From: Tribonema minus
Taxonomy: Eukaryota; Sar; Xanthophyceae; Tribonematales; Tribonemataceae
Reading direction: 5' to 3'
Length of the DNA stretch: 64,000 nt
Assembly (NCBI GenBank): GCA_017506865.1
Contig: JAFCMP010000124.1
Span: 1,116,001-1,180,000 of the forward strand
The stretch's first letter is position 1; each line of letters opens with the position of its first letter. Both the position numbers and the translations under genes were made by a program. This document shows positions 34,712-45,612 of this stretch, piece by piece. The notes beneath the pieces were generated by a model. That model was not told the DNA's origin. It saw only the letters and a list, made by a program, of their open reading frames with translations, and did not search any database.

Positions 34712-36515
34712 AGGGGTTTGAGTGGCAGTAAGTAGATGCAACGTGGCGCAAAGCGCATGCGGTACAGTCAAGCCCGCTGAGAGCCCCCCTTGTGCCTGTC
34801 TTTGGGATCTAAGGTTGTGAAGGTGTGTAACCGCTTTGCTTTGTCTGCACTTAGAAATATGGTTGTCGGATGCCAACGGATGTTGTACTGTGTGATTTTC
34901 GCAGCCTTACATTTGTTGTCGCCTTTTGAGGTTTGAACACCATGGTCAAAATATACTTACTTTGAACTTGGAATCGCATATGGATCACCCCCTGTGTTCA
35001 CTTCTTGCCTGCAACTTGCTGCGGCATCTTGGCTGTTGCCCAGTGCTGCACTCATACCTGCAACATGTTTCTGGCATGACGCATGGCTGGTGGCCGCAGC
35101 ATCAAGCATGGTGTTTGTTCACAAATGTTGAGCTTCATCTCACTTGTGACGAGAGTGGGTGTGCTGGCGTATCGCAGTGGCATCATGATCCAGCAAGGCA
35201 GTGGAAGACCAGAACGCGTCTGAACGATCGCCTGCAAAACGTTTGTACAGGTTAGAAGTGCGCTCATTGCTATCAGTAACAGTTGCCGCATCCCGTGCAC
35301 TTCTGAAAAATCCCTTTAGCTTCGAGTGTTGAGTACGAGGCAGTTGATGTTGTCCAAGTCGGCAGCTGTGCCTGCATGATGCCGTGCCTGATAACTCACT
35401 GCATGATGCTGGTCTGCATGACGAGTGTGCTTGAGCCCCGCATGCTCTTGTTCTTGTTGCTGGTGCCATGTTTGTGCACCGATTTGTGCGCTGTTGTGCT
35501 GATGTCATGGCTGCGAGGGTTCATGCAACCATTTGCATTATGATAACATATACTTGGCAGCAAAATGATAGAAGTACAGAAAGAAAAAAAACGGGGAGCA
35601 GGGGCGGAAGCTGCTGGAGGCTGTGGCGACAGAGTATGCCAGCAGGATGTCAGTGCCCAGAGGAGCGTGCCCTAAAGTTCTTAAGGGCATCGCCCTGGCG
35701 TGCTTACGCTCGGCTCTGTCGGCAGCGCTCCACATGGCGTACTCTGGCCGTGTCATGACACACATGGCAGAATCCAGGGGGGGGAAGCACATGGAGGAGG
35801 ACGTAGGGAAGGATCCCGAGATGCCATTTGGCGGCGGCGGCGTTTGAGTGTTGTCGTTGAGACACTTTCAGAAGTCACACGACATGCAGATTCCGTACAG
35901 CAGCATCAATATAGAATCATCTGGGCTTTTTCGCGCCCTGAGCGAGAATTAATAAAAAGTACAAAAGATGCCCACCTGGACTTCAAGGGCAGTCACTGCT
36001 GTGGAACCCAGCTGCATTCTAACAAACCAGACATTCGCCCATGCACTGCTGATGTCTTCGTGCTTCAAGTATGTCTACTTACATGCGCAAAAGTATCTCG
36101 CCATTGACACGCTCGTGGCAATCATGACAGCTTGACAATTGGTCTCTGGAATGTGACCTTACCTTATCTGCATTGCATTCACGTTTCATATGTTTATGAT
36201 AAACCCACTGTAGAAGGTTCTGTAGCTCGTCCCAGCAGGGGTGCCCAGAGAGTGAGGATGACCTGACTACGTAGCAGCTACTGTGTCACATTACAGCAGC
36301 GACAGTGTGCCAGTGACACCATGATTCTCAGCATGAGGGAGTCACGCAGGAACGCCAAATGGCACTGCGCCAACGTTGACTGGATGATCACGTCATCGGC
36401 GACCATGATCTTCTTGAAAGTGTCTAATTCCATCTATATTTTGTTAACACTCAAAGTTCACCTTCCACACTTCAACAACTGAAAGTCGTGTGAAAAAACT
36501 GGCCTCAGACGCAGT
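34712..36515. other. Intergenic stretch with one small possible exon
   Basis: Most of this interval shows nothing coding. Around 35595-35847 (+) a frame reads LLEAVATEYASRM, KVLKGIALACLRSALSAALH and ends PEMPFGGGGV with a TGA. It looks helical and protein-like but matches no family I know. A copy of the GCCCTGAGCGAGAATTAATA element lies at about 35935-35955. Confidence 0.35.
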
Positions 36516-37703
36516 ATGGTGAGCACGAGGTTTGCTGAGCACGCATTACTGGAACCAGTGCTGGCGCAGTGCATCCTGGCGTTCCTGCGTGCGTCTCTCA
36601 TGCTGAGAAGCACATGCCGCACCTTCAACAGCGCCTTAGAGCTGCGAAATCCAGAGGAGAAGTACACAACGATTGCGGCAGAGGCTGTCACAAGCGCCAG
36701 CCTCATCCTCTGCGCCAAGCCCAATGGCCTGAACCTTGAGTTCGCATCGCTGTCCTGCGCAGCAGGAGGCGAACTCGAGGGGCTCCGCCTCCACCACACC
36801 CTGCATGGCGTGCCCCTGCGGGACCCACACTTGACCAGAGCTGCTGAGGGCGGGCATATGGCGCTGCTGCAGTGGCTCAGACATCAGGGATGTCCATGGG
36901 ACAAGGCCGTGTGCAGCGCCGCCGCCAAGGCAGGCCACCTGAAGGTGCTGCAGTGGCTGCGCGCCCACGGGTGCCCCTGAGACATGAACACGTGTCTCAC
37001 AGCTGCTTTAGGCGGTCATCTCGAGGTGCTGCAGTGGGCGCGTGCCAACGGCGCCGCATGCGGCTCGCACGTGTGCTTCAACGCCGCGTCGGGCGGTCAC
37101 CTGCACGTGCTGCGGTGGCTCCGGGCCACCGGGTGCCTCGACGACTACATGGCGTATGGCGGCGCAGCCACGGGCGGTCAAATCGAGGCGCTGCACTGGC
37201 TCAGGAGCAATGGCTGCGTGTGGGACGAGGCCACCTGCGAGGCCGCGGCCGGGTGCAACCGTCTCGCTGCGCTGCAGTGGCTCAGGAGCCACGGCTGCCC
37301 CTGGGATGCGTCGACGTGCGCTTCCGCGGCGGAAGAAGGCCACCTCCACGTGCTTCAGTGGGCACGCGCCAACGGGTGCCCATGGGACGAGGAGACGTGC
37401 AGGCGCGCCGCGGTGAATGCGAACCTGAATGTGCTGCAGTGGGCACGCGCCAACGGCTGCCCTTGGAACGAGGACATGTGCAGCTGTGCTGCAGGCAGCG
37501 GAGATTTGGGGGTGCTGCAGTGGGCGCGCGCCAACGGCTGCCCGTGGGACAAGGAGACGTGCGCTGACGCGGTGCGCAATAGGCGCTGGCATGTGCTGCA
37601 GTGTGCGCGCGCCAACGGCTGCCCCTGGGATGAGACGACACGCGCTTTGGCGGCTCGCAACAGGCACTGGCAGGCGCTTCAGACGGCGCCCGCCAGTACA
37701 TAG
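36516..37703 (+). pseudogene. F-box / ankyrin-type repeat gene interrupted by a TGA
   Basis: One frame of 396 codons is broken only by a TGA at 36978-36980. The N-terminus (ALLEPVLAQCILAFLRASLM) resembles an F-box. Then come eleven 27-residue repeats of the form GHLxVLQWARANGCPWDExTC, a type expanded in stramenopiles, haptophytes and some algal viruses. The TGA falls exactly where every well-kept repeat has TGG (GCP-W-D), so a single G-to-A change is the simplest reading. The other genes here use TGA as stop and TGG for Trp, so codon reassignment is unlikely. The rest of the frame is intact, which suggests a recent null allele, readthrough or an assembly error. F-box/ankyrin proteins usually select substrates for SCF ubiquitin ligases. 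Confidence 0.75.
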
Positions 37704-39105
37704 ATGCCCCTCATAGATCAAGCCGCAAAGCCACAGCGGTTCTGGTGAGTCAGTCAGCAGTTGAGGTTGGTCAAATTGAGTGGTTTTTAGAAGTACTGGT
37801 CAGGGTGTTAGGGTTGACAGTCACTAGGTATGTAGACTCCGTCTTGAGGTCCCACTTGGCATGCGCCAGGTGTGCATGCCGCGCCCATACATGTACTTCG
37901 AATTAGTTTTGATTCCTAGATATACTTGCCTTCTGCTAGTGTGAGTTCCTGTTGACCTCTTTCTGCCACTTTGGTCGCTGCATGTGCAATGAGGAGGGCA
38001 CACTGCGCCTGTTAAATGCTGCTGGTTTCTACATCTTTTGCTGCTTTGCATGACATGCAAGAAGACACGGGCAACAGTCGCTGCTGGCGGAAGCTGTTGC
38101 ATGATTATCGTGTGAGCTTGTGCAGCCTCTTGCCTGTGTAAGGATCAGGCTCCGCATTGCGCGGCGGTTGAAGCCATCTGGATTGGTAGTCTTGCAGCGC
38201 ACTGAAGGACGTTTTTTTTAGAGAGCTCACGAGCCGCCACTTGGCACTACACCAGTCACATGTCTCAGTGTCTCTCTGAAGCAGGCAGGGTTGGATTGCT
38301 TGTCATTTATCTTTGTGTTTGTGTTGATTTTGTGGTGTTTGTGTTGATTCACACAGAGCTGCTGCTGAAAGCGCATGGCTAAGGAATCCTATGATCTGCG
38401 CCGACTAATGCCTTCTAACCTGCTGAAATAATGTACTTCTACGTAGGTAAACAACAGCAGGAAAAAGAGTGGAGAGATTGGGCAGCCCATGGCAGGGGTG
38501 GTGGTGCCTTCTTCGCCTTTGATCTTGAATGAGGAAACTTGCACACGTGGAATTCCTGTATGCTGACGAAAAGGCCAGCTGCTTGGAGTGCACATGCAGC
38601 CAATTTGACTGCATGCATCTGTATAAACTTAAGCAACGCCCATGCGCACCAGCTTTTCAGATTTGGACATGTGCTGTGCTACGCACCTTCAGCAGTTGAA
38701 CATGTACCTACAGATAGGTACACGCAAATTTCAGCAATACGATATGCTCTTAGCGCAACTTGATTGAATGGAAAGAAGGCAATCACATTTTGGTGAACAT
38801 GGAGCCTGCTGTGTCTTCGATCGAGTACTTCAAAGTGGTGTCCACAAGGCATCCCATCAGATGGTGTGAACGCGAACGGCATGTCATGCAGCGTGCAGTG
38901 TCTTGGAAGCACATCCAAGTACATTGATGTTTAGAGGCGATCGACCGTGCGTACTGAGACACTTCCAAGGTGTCCACAAGACACATGCCGATTCTGATGG
39001 CAAACTGGACATCCACCACCATTTGGACTTTGTCGCGCCCTAAGCGAGAACCAACAAAATGTACATTCAATGTATGTATTTATAAATAAATTTTCAGGTA
39101 TTTGT
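37704..39105. other. Intergenic stretch, 3' flank of phosphoglycerate mutase gene
   Basis: Nothing firmly coding was seen apart from the RT-like fragment noted separately. It contains GTGTTTGTGTTGATT direct repeats (about 38310-38350). A GCCCTAAGCGAGAACCAACA element lies at about 39040-39060. Confidence 0.45.
38420..38600 (-). mobile_element. Possible non-LTR retrotransposon reverse-transcriptase fragment
   Basis: A minus-strand frame reads VQVSSFKIKGEEGTTTPAMG followed by CPISPLFFLLLFTYV. This resembles the RT block with G..QGCPLSPLLFN of LINEs and group II-type enzymes. The expected G-Q before CP is MG, and no YADD box was found nearby. It is a short, decayed piece at best; chance similarity is possible. 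Confidence 0.3.
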
Positions 39106-42100
39106 CTACATGGCGTTGACCCCTGCGTCAAGAACTTGCTCGCGCGCCGCCTCCCCCCCCTCCAACGGGACAAACACGCCACTCCACGGGTGCGCGCCCG
39201 TGGCGCTAGTGCCCTGCTGCCGCAGCGGCTGCATGTGCTCGTCAAAGAAGTACACAATCGGCGTCGCCCGGGGGAACGCTAGTCTGACGACGTCCTGCTC
39301 CGGGATGTCGTCGAGGTACTGTAAGCATGAGCAAGGGGGTGAGAGGTAGAGGTTAGCTTAAAGGGCGGTTCAGCAGCAAGGAGGATGGGCAGCCATGGAG
39401 GACCAGGCATTGTACATACATACTGCATGGTGTGTACTAACGCTAGTCTGACGATGTCCTGCTCCGGGATGTCGTCGAGGTACTGTAAGCGTGAGCAAGG
39501 GGGTGAGAGGTAGAGGTTAGCTTAAAGGGCAGTTCAGCAGCAAGGAGGATGGGCAGCCATGGAGGACCAGGCATTGTACATACATACTGCATGGTGTGTA
39601 CTAACGCTAGTCTGACGATGTCCTGCTCCGGGATGTCGTCGAGGTACTGTAAGCGTGATCAAGGGGGGGTGAGGGGTAGAGATTCGCTGAGAGGGCGGTT
39701 CAGCAGCAGGGGGGTGGGCCGACACGGCAGCGCTCAGTGGAGGAGCGGGCCTTATAGATACATAGTATTACATACTGCATGGCATGTGACTGCCCTTGAT
39801 TTCTGCCGAGGGCGCAAAATGGTAGTTCTGAACTTTAAAGCATAATATTTGCAAGAACTTGTGAAGTACACAAACGAAGTACCTCATCCTTGTGGGCACT
39901 GCGTGTGCTGAATGTCAAAGTTTTCATCAGTGGTCAATGAGGGTGTGCCCACATGCGTGCAAACAGGTGCTCCAGGAAAACACCATGCAGTATTCACGAG
40001 GCCTTTGCAAACGCACAAAGACCAGTATGCCCAGGTGTTCAAAACCCCCAGAGCTTAGAACAATATGCCCTCCGCAACGCACGTACTGCTGCATGTCCCT
40101 CTTTCTTGAAGTTCAAGCAGCGTGCACAAGTGTTGAAGTTCAGCAGCGCGCGAGGTCCCACACTGCACAATGCGAAGCAGTCACCATATTCATGAATGTG
40201 CTTCGCAGTAGCGATTTACGACGGTACTACGCGGGCGCCGAACTCAAATATCCGCATGCGCAGAGCTCACCCTGAGTAGCGTCTTGAGACACACGGCGTG
40301 CGCGCAAACCAGCAGGCGCTCGCCGGCCAATACCCGCCCCTTGAAATTTTCTTCCCAGGCTCTGGCAACGATCGCCGATGCGACCAGCACCACACACGCG
40401 AACGAGCCAACACAACTATCGGTTAGCACAAGGCACACCAGGTACTACATCACGTGATAACACTCAGATGAGTTGCAGAGAAGTGCATCGATGAGTACGC
40501 TTCACGACATCACATGTGACGAAAGTTAGATGGGCTGTCCAGGCTTGCAGGTGAGCGTCACGACGGATGCATTACCTCAACATGTGACTTGCCATTCTTG
40601 CACAGAGCCTGCAACAACGTTTCAGTCCATGCTCCGCAACTTGGCGTATGCAGAAGGGAACAAAGCCCCATGTCCATGAAGGAATGCATACTGCGAGGTA
40701 CTATCGAGGTACCACCCAAAGTGTTATTGACCCTGCATGACGATGCGCTCATCAGATCTAAGATCACGCGTCGGCACTGGCCATGCACACACAGTGCTCA
40801 GCGCAATTCGCGTCTCGTGCAGACGTCTACTCGTGCGCTAACGGGGTTCCGCTGCACACAAGGCTGCATGGCCCTTGCCGCCCATACGTTCAAACGGACC
40901 TACCAGCTGCCTACCTGCAGTGCGCACTATGTGCATGCATAGTCACCTCCAGAACTCTTGGAGGTATGCAAACATAAATACACGTATCATGACGTATGCA
41001 TACATACCCCTCAACATTGGCCGCTGCACGCAGCGCGCGCGCCTCGGTGGCGCCCCCCCGTACTCGCCCCCCTATGCGAGCCAGCATCGAACCAGAAGTA
41101 CGGCATGAAGTGCACGCACCCTCGTTGGCCATGCCGCAACGTGCGATTTGTGCCAATGCCACGAGGATTGCAGCAATGACCTTGCACCTGCTGTTGCATG
41201 TGCCTACAGTACCCTCACCTTGACGTTTCATTAGCCACGTTCTTGCACATGCCTACATACCCTCACCTTGACGTCCGCGCCTCGGCATCGGCCATGCGCT
41301 CAGTGCTCAGCATGGCTGCGCGCAGCGCCGGTCGCACTGTACTTTACTTGTTCCTATGCATGCCTACCCTAACCTGGACGTCCGCGCCTCGGCATTGGCC
41401 ATGCAGTCAGTGCTCAGCACGTTGACGCCACGGTGCGCGCAGCGCCGGTCGCGCTGTCACTGTACTGTTCCTACGCATGCCTACCCTCACCTTGACATTT
41501 GCGCCTCGATGTCGGCCCCATGCACTCTGTTGTTGTACATGCAGGCTGCACGAAACCGTACTTGTTGAAGTTCATTTCTCAGTTCAAGTGCCCCTTGCGT
41601 GGTGGACTGTATGCTCGGAAGCGAGCAGACTCACCACATGCCCCGCAGGCACGCCCCTGGCGCAGCACGTTATCATGCCGACGTATGCCTGGTCGCCAAA
41701 CACGCGCCAAATGCGCCGCATTTGTGTGGCCAAATACGTTTTCGTGTCACCCTACATATAATACATGCCTACATACCCTCACCTGGACGTCCGCGCCTCG
41801 ATGTCGGCCATGCACTCAGTGCTCGGCACAATGACACCTGGCTGAGCATAGCGCCGGTCGCACTGTATTAACCTGTTGCTGTACATGCCTACATACCCTC
41901 ACCTGGACGTCCGCGCCTCCACATCGGCCATGCACTCAGTGCTCGGCACGGCAACACCGGGCTGCGCGTAGCGCCGATCTGTCGCCGGATGCAGGGGGTT
42001 GCTATGTGGCATGGGGGGCGGCGGCACGCGGTACTCGCTGCGCCAGACGGTGACGCTGTCGGTGCCGTAGATGGCATCCGACTCCAGCCGGTTGCGGCCG

Positions 42101-45100
42101 ACCTGCGCGCGGAGGGGAGGAGTCGGGGTCAGAGTCGGGTTGCGAGTCAAAGTCATGAGTGGAAAAGAATCAAGAGATTGTATAGCTCTAGGTGACAAGG
42201 AGTGGTCAGCCGCAAGTGCCTTCCACCAATGACCGTGGTCGCCGCTGCTGCAGTCATTGGCCACGAGTCAAACAGTGCCACCGTATCCACCAGTCAAAAA
42301 AGACTTTTGTGTGCAAGCTTTTTAGCGTCCGACGCATGGGTGTTCGATGAATATAGCATGTCTTGCGTGTAGACGGGAATGAGGCTTTCTGTAGCATATT
42401 GCATGCTGCATGCGCGCCGCGGCGTGGGCGGTTGCGGCCGACCTGCCCAGGAGGGGGGGAGTCGGGGTCGGAGTCGGCGGTTGCGAGTCAGGGTGGGACA
42501 CAGAAGTTGGGGGTCAGAGATCCTTGAACGCGATGAACAGTGCACGTCTTGTGTGCAGAGTGGAATGAGGCTCTCTCTAGCGCACTGCCAGCTGCATGCG
42601 CGCGCGCTTGTGGGCGCTGCAGCGTGGCGGCCGCTGCGCACGCTGCGGCGACAGTGAAACACAGCTTCACACGTGTAGAAACTGTCGTCGCAGCACTACG
42701 CCGTTTCATTTGTGCACTGCTTTCTTGTGTCCGCACAGTAGTCCTACGCTACGCCGTTGCTTCACGTGAAGCACCAGCGCAGCGGTATCAGTTGGCGGTA
42801 GCGAGCGAGAGCAAGCACTTAGGGTTAGGTTGAGCTCACCAGATCGCCAAAGAAGCGCTCGTTCATCAGCCACGTGCGTTTGTCGGGTATCCAGGCCTGG
42901 TCCAGCTCATCCATCACCAGCCAGCTCGTCTTGATGGCTCTGCAGTCAGCGAGCGACGCATTCGGCAGTCGCACAGTGGCGGTCAACTTAGAGGCGCATA
43001 ACATCATGCGCCGCGAGACCACAATTCCAAGCTGCAGCGTGGTCATGATGGGGACACCAGCCGGCTTGTGTTGATAGCCCCGTTTGCAGAGGCGTAAGCA
43101 CACAAATATGAGCGCATGACGCCTCTTACGCTGACGGGAAGCTCAAGGCACAGCGTGCTCATTACTCCTGAGAGCTGATTGGCCGTAGGGACATGGTCCA
43201 AGCTGCGACATGATCATGATGGGACAGGGTGACGTGATTATGATAGGGCAGGGTTGATCGAAGAAGTATTGACATTTTGTCAAGATTAATGACATTTTGT
43301 CAAAGTCCCCAGCGCTGGCGTTGACATGCCTGTACTCAAACTGCAGTTGTTGAACGACACTCTGCGTCTTCAAGGCCTTCTCCTGCCAAAGTGATCTGGG
43401 TAGGTAGGCAGGGTGGTTTTTTGAAGAGTGACATGCCACACACATCCCAACCTCACTGAATGGTCAACCTGGCATTTCTTGAAGAGTGACGTGCCACACT
43501 TGCGACTACCCCCCCTTAAAGTGACTGAAGCTCGGAGGCGCGAGACGTCCCGAACACACAGAGAAGCGCTGCATTTGACAACCGAAACGCACGAGCGCTG
43601 CCTGCAGAAATGTTTTCATTGCGGGGCTCAGCCGCACTCACCGCTTGAGCATGGACGTCACGACGCCATCAAACTTGAAGTTCGAGCCCGCCAGCGCCCT
43701 GCCTGCTCTTCTGGCCTCCCCCTCCCCCTTCTCCGTCAGCGGCACGTCCAGCCACCCGATGAACCTGTCCTGAGCGTTGTAGGTCGACTCGCCGTGCCTG
43801 CGTGGTTCGCGATATATATAGTGCTCAAGTGACACTTGAAGTGTTGCTTGAAGTGTCACTTGAAGTGTACCAGCGGCACGTCCAACCAGCCGATGAACCT
43901 GTCCTGGGCGTTGTGCGTCGACTCGCCGTGCCTGTGCGCACCGCGATATGTAATGTTCAAGTGTCACTTGAAATGTCACTTCAAGTGTGTCAGCGGTGGC
44001 GACGGCGCTTAATAAGTGAGGATGGCACAAGTGTCTCATACGAGAGCTTAACAGAGAGTTCCAGGCATCAAATCAGCATGCCGTGCCTGCGCAGATCGCG
44101 TTTTGTGTAATCATAGCAGCAAATGTGTCAGCAGCGGCGCCGGCGCTTGATATCAAGCGAGAATCGCGGCGCAGTGCCACGCACGAGGGCATGAAATGAG
44201 CTGCAGGTGTCAGGTCTGCAGGCCTGCACATGAAGGGTGTGTGAGAATGGCTGTTGTACAACGACTCTGGGCTTGCCGTGCCTGTGCAGATCGCGTTTTG
44301 TATAATTTTAAGTGTCTCTTGAAGTGTCACTTGAAGTGTCACTTGAAGTGTGTCGGCGGCGGCGCCGGCGCTTGACAAGTGAGAATCACAGTGCAGTGCC
44401 TCGCACAAGGGATTGCAAGAGAGCACCAGCCTGGACATGAAGGGCGCGTGGTAGATGCTGCTGCACCGTACGCTCGCCATGTGTACGCGGTTCGCATTGC
44501 GTACCCGCAGCAGCAGCCAAGTGTCACTTAAAGTGTCACTTGAAGTGTGTCAGCGGCGGTGACGGCACTCACATGCTATGAGAATCACATTGCGACCAAT
44601 GCGCGGAGGCGTGAGACGGGGCTTGCTGTGTACATGGCACGTCACAGAAATGAAATCATGTCGAGACCCATGCACGAGAGCGTGGGACAGAGAATCGCGC
44701 ATCAGGTCTTCGTATTGAATGTGAATGGGGGCCTGCGTTGTAGTAGTGACTGCGGGCGGTAAGGGTATGCATGCATGAGTTGGACGGTCCCATGGCAGGC
44801 GCCATGCGCCAGCTTGCTTACTTGGCCGGCTGAAGCGAGTCACGACAATGGTGCTTTGCTTATGCATGATGCTCTTCAAGCACTCTGATCCAAGGACTAA
44901 ATTTCAATCAAAAACGGCATCCTGCATGAGCAATGTCTATACTTGAACTGACTGTGGCAAAGTTGGCCGGTCAGCGAGGTGCCACGGGTAACGAATTAGA
45001 GTCCCACGATGGTGGGTCGTGACGCAACATGAGGACTTGTACCTGAAACGTGGCAGAATAGGTCCACCACCTGCACCAGAGCAGGTTCCCTAGCATACCC

Positions 45101-45612
45101 ACAGTCGTTGCGGTCTCTTCAATCATCCTTACCGACAAAAAGGCTTCATCAGAGTGGTTGTTACGCGACAGTGATGTCATAGACAGACATTTGCACAGCA
45201 TGGACAGATACTTCGCTCGCACGCATGTGAATTGTACTTGAAATAGTGTTGGGCTGGAGCCTTAAGCTTAGCTTGTTGACATGCACACCGAAGCTCGCCT
45301 GGCGTGCTTCTGACCAACGGCAAAGAACTTTTTTGCGACAAGTCTGTCTTCCAGGCAGTGAGGACTGCCAACCCTCTATCTAAGTAAGCTGACACAGTTG
45401 CAGAGATGTAAGCTTGTAGTCATTCCATCAGGAAGACACCTGCAAGGCAAATGTCACCTGAGAAACACGACCTGATACTTTGCGCCATCTGGTACTTGTG
45501 CTCCTGGTGGCGCAATCAGCGTGCGAGCAGCCGGAGCAGCGAACGCAGCGCCTCGCCGGATGCAGCAGCCCAACGCACCCAACACCGCTGTTAGGCCTGC
45601 AGGATTCCGCAT
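39106..45612 (-). CDS. gpmA: Cofactor-dependent phosphoglycerate mutase with N-terminal presequence
   Basis: The enzyme interconverts 3- and 2-phosphoglycerate through a phosphohistidine. Six minus-strand exons are 45612-45458, 43797-43642, 42939-42840, 42102-41903, 40361-40271 and 39318-39106 (TAG stop), 304 aa with all phases consistent. The catalytic RHGESTYNAQDRFIGWLDVP is created across the first junction (AG/G CAC). Other family motifs are MLKRAIKTSWLVMDELDQAW, LMNERFFGDL, VWRSEYRVPPPPM, DRRYA, and the second His block CAHAVCLKTLL. The C-terminal 40 residues extend past the usual end (HPWSGVFVPLEGG). The first 45 residues (LTAVLGALGCCIRRGAAFAA) look like a targeting sequence, plastid or mitochondrial. 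Odd point: the second His block has AHAVCLK where AHGNSLR is usual, although the His stays. Confidence 0.93.
39430..39660 (-). repeat. 164-bp tandem copies of the 5' edge of phosphoglycerate mutase exon 6
   Basis: Two extra copies lie upstream (minus sense) of the last exon, with acceptors at about 39482 and 39646. The period is exactly 164 bp (TACTGTAAGC at 39317, 39481 and 39645). The unit contains about 45 bp of exon and 120 bp of intron and is over 90% identical, so it is recent. Confidence 0.9.
41205..41835 (-). repeat. Copies of the 3' edge of phosphoglycerate mutase exon 4
   Basis: Five copies of TACCCTCACCTGGACGTCCG..GCCTC..TCGGCCATGC lie at about 41210, 41250-41310, 41360-41440, 41475-41530 and 41765-41850. 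They lie 3' of the exon that ends at 41903 and keep the CAG/GTGAGG donor. The unit is about 110-140 bp and includes part of the exon (GTGCTCGGCAC..GCGCCG). Confidence 0.85.
42173..42255 (+). repeat. Dispersed repeat, second copy
   Basis: This has the same block as at 16290-16440 (inverted) and 57085-57170 (direct): GTATAGCTCTAGGTGACAAG, GCCGCAAGTGCCTTCCACCA, CCGTGGTCGCCGCTG. It lies in an intron of the phosphoglycerate mutase gene. It lacks the open C-terminal frame seen at 16.3 kb. Confidence 0.7.
42415..42495 (-). repeat. Copy of the 5' edge of phosphoglycerate mutase exon 4
   Basis: GGTTGCGGCCGACCTGC plus the GTCGGGGTC..GAGTC intron flank is repeated about 330 bp upstream (minus sense) of the true acceptor at 42103. 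Confidence 0.8.
43820..44550 (-). repeat. Copies of the 5' edge of phosphoglycerate mutase exon 2 with CACTTGAAGTGT minisatellite
   Basis: Copies of the exon start and acceptor (GACTCGCCGTGCCTGTGCGC) lie at about 43866-43945, 44078-44105, 44265-44300 and 44465-44500. Each sits beside a run of CACTTGAAGTGT units (43832-43870, 43954-43990, 44310-44352, 44521-44550). The first copy repeats about 60 bp of the exon encoding the catalytic RHGES region. Confidence 0.85.

Noticed and set aside
36978-36980. TGA read as tryptophan (alternative genetic code)
   Set aside because: gcvH ends at TGA, and the mutase, YL1 and gcvT use TGG for conserved Trp residues. One TGA does not support reassignment.
37008-37721. 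Long minus-strand and second plus-strand frames over the ankyrin repeats
   Set aside because: Period-81 repeats of high GC keep other frames open. Only the frame with GHLxVLQW..GCPWD matches a protein family.
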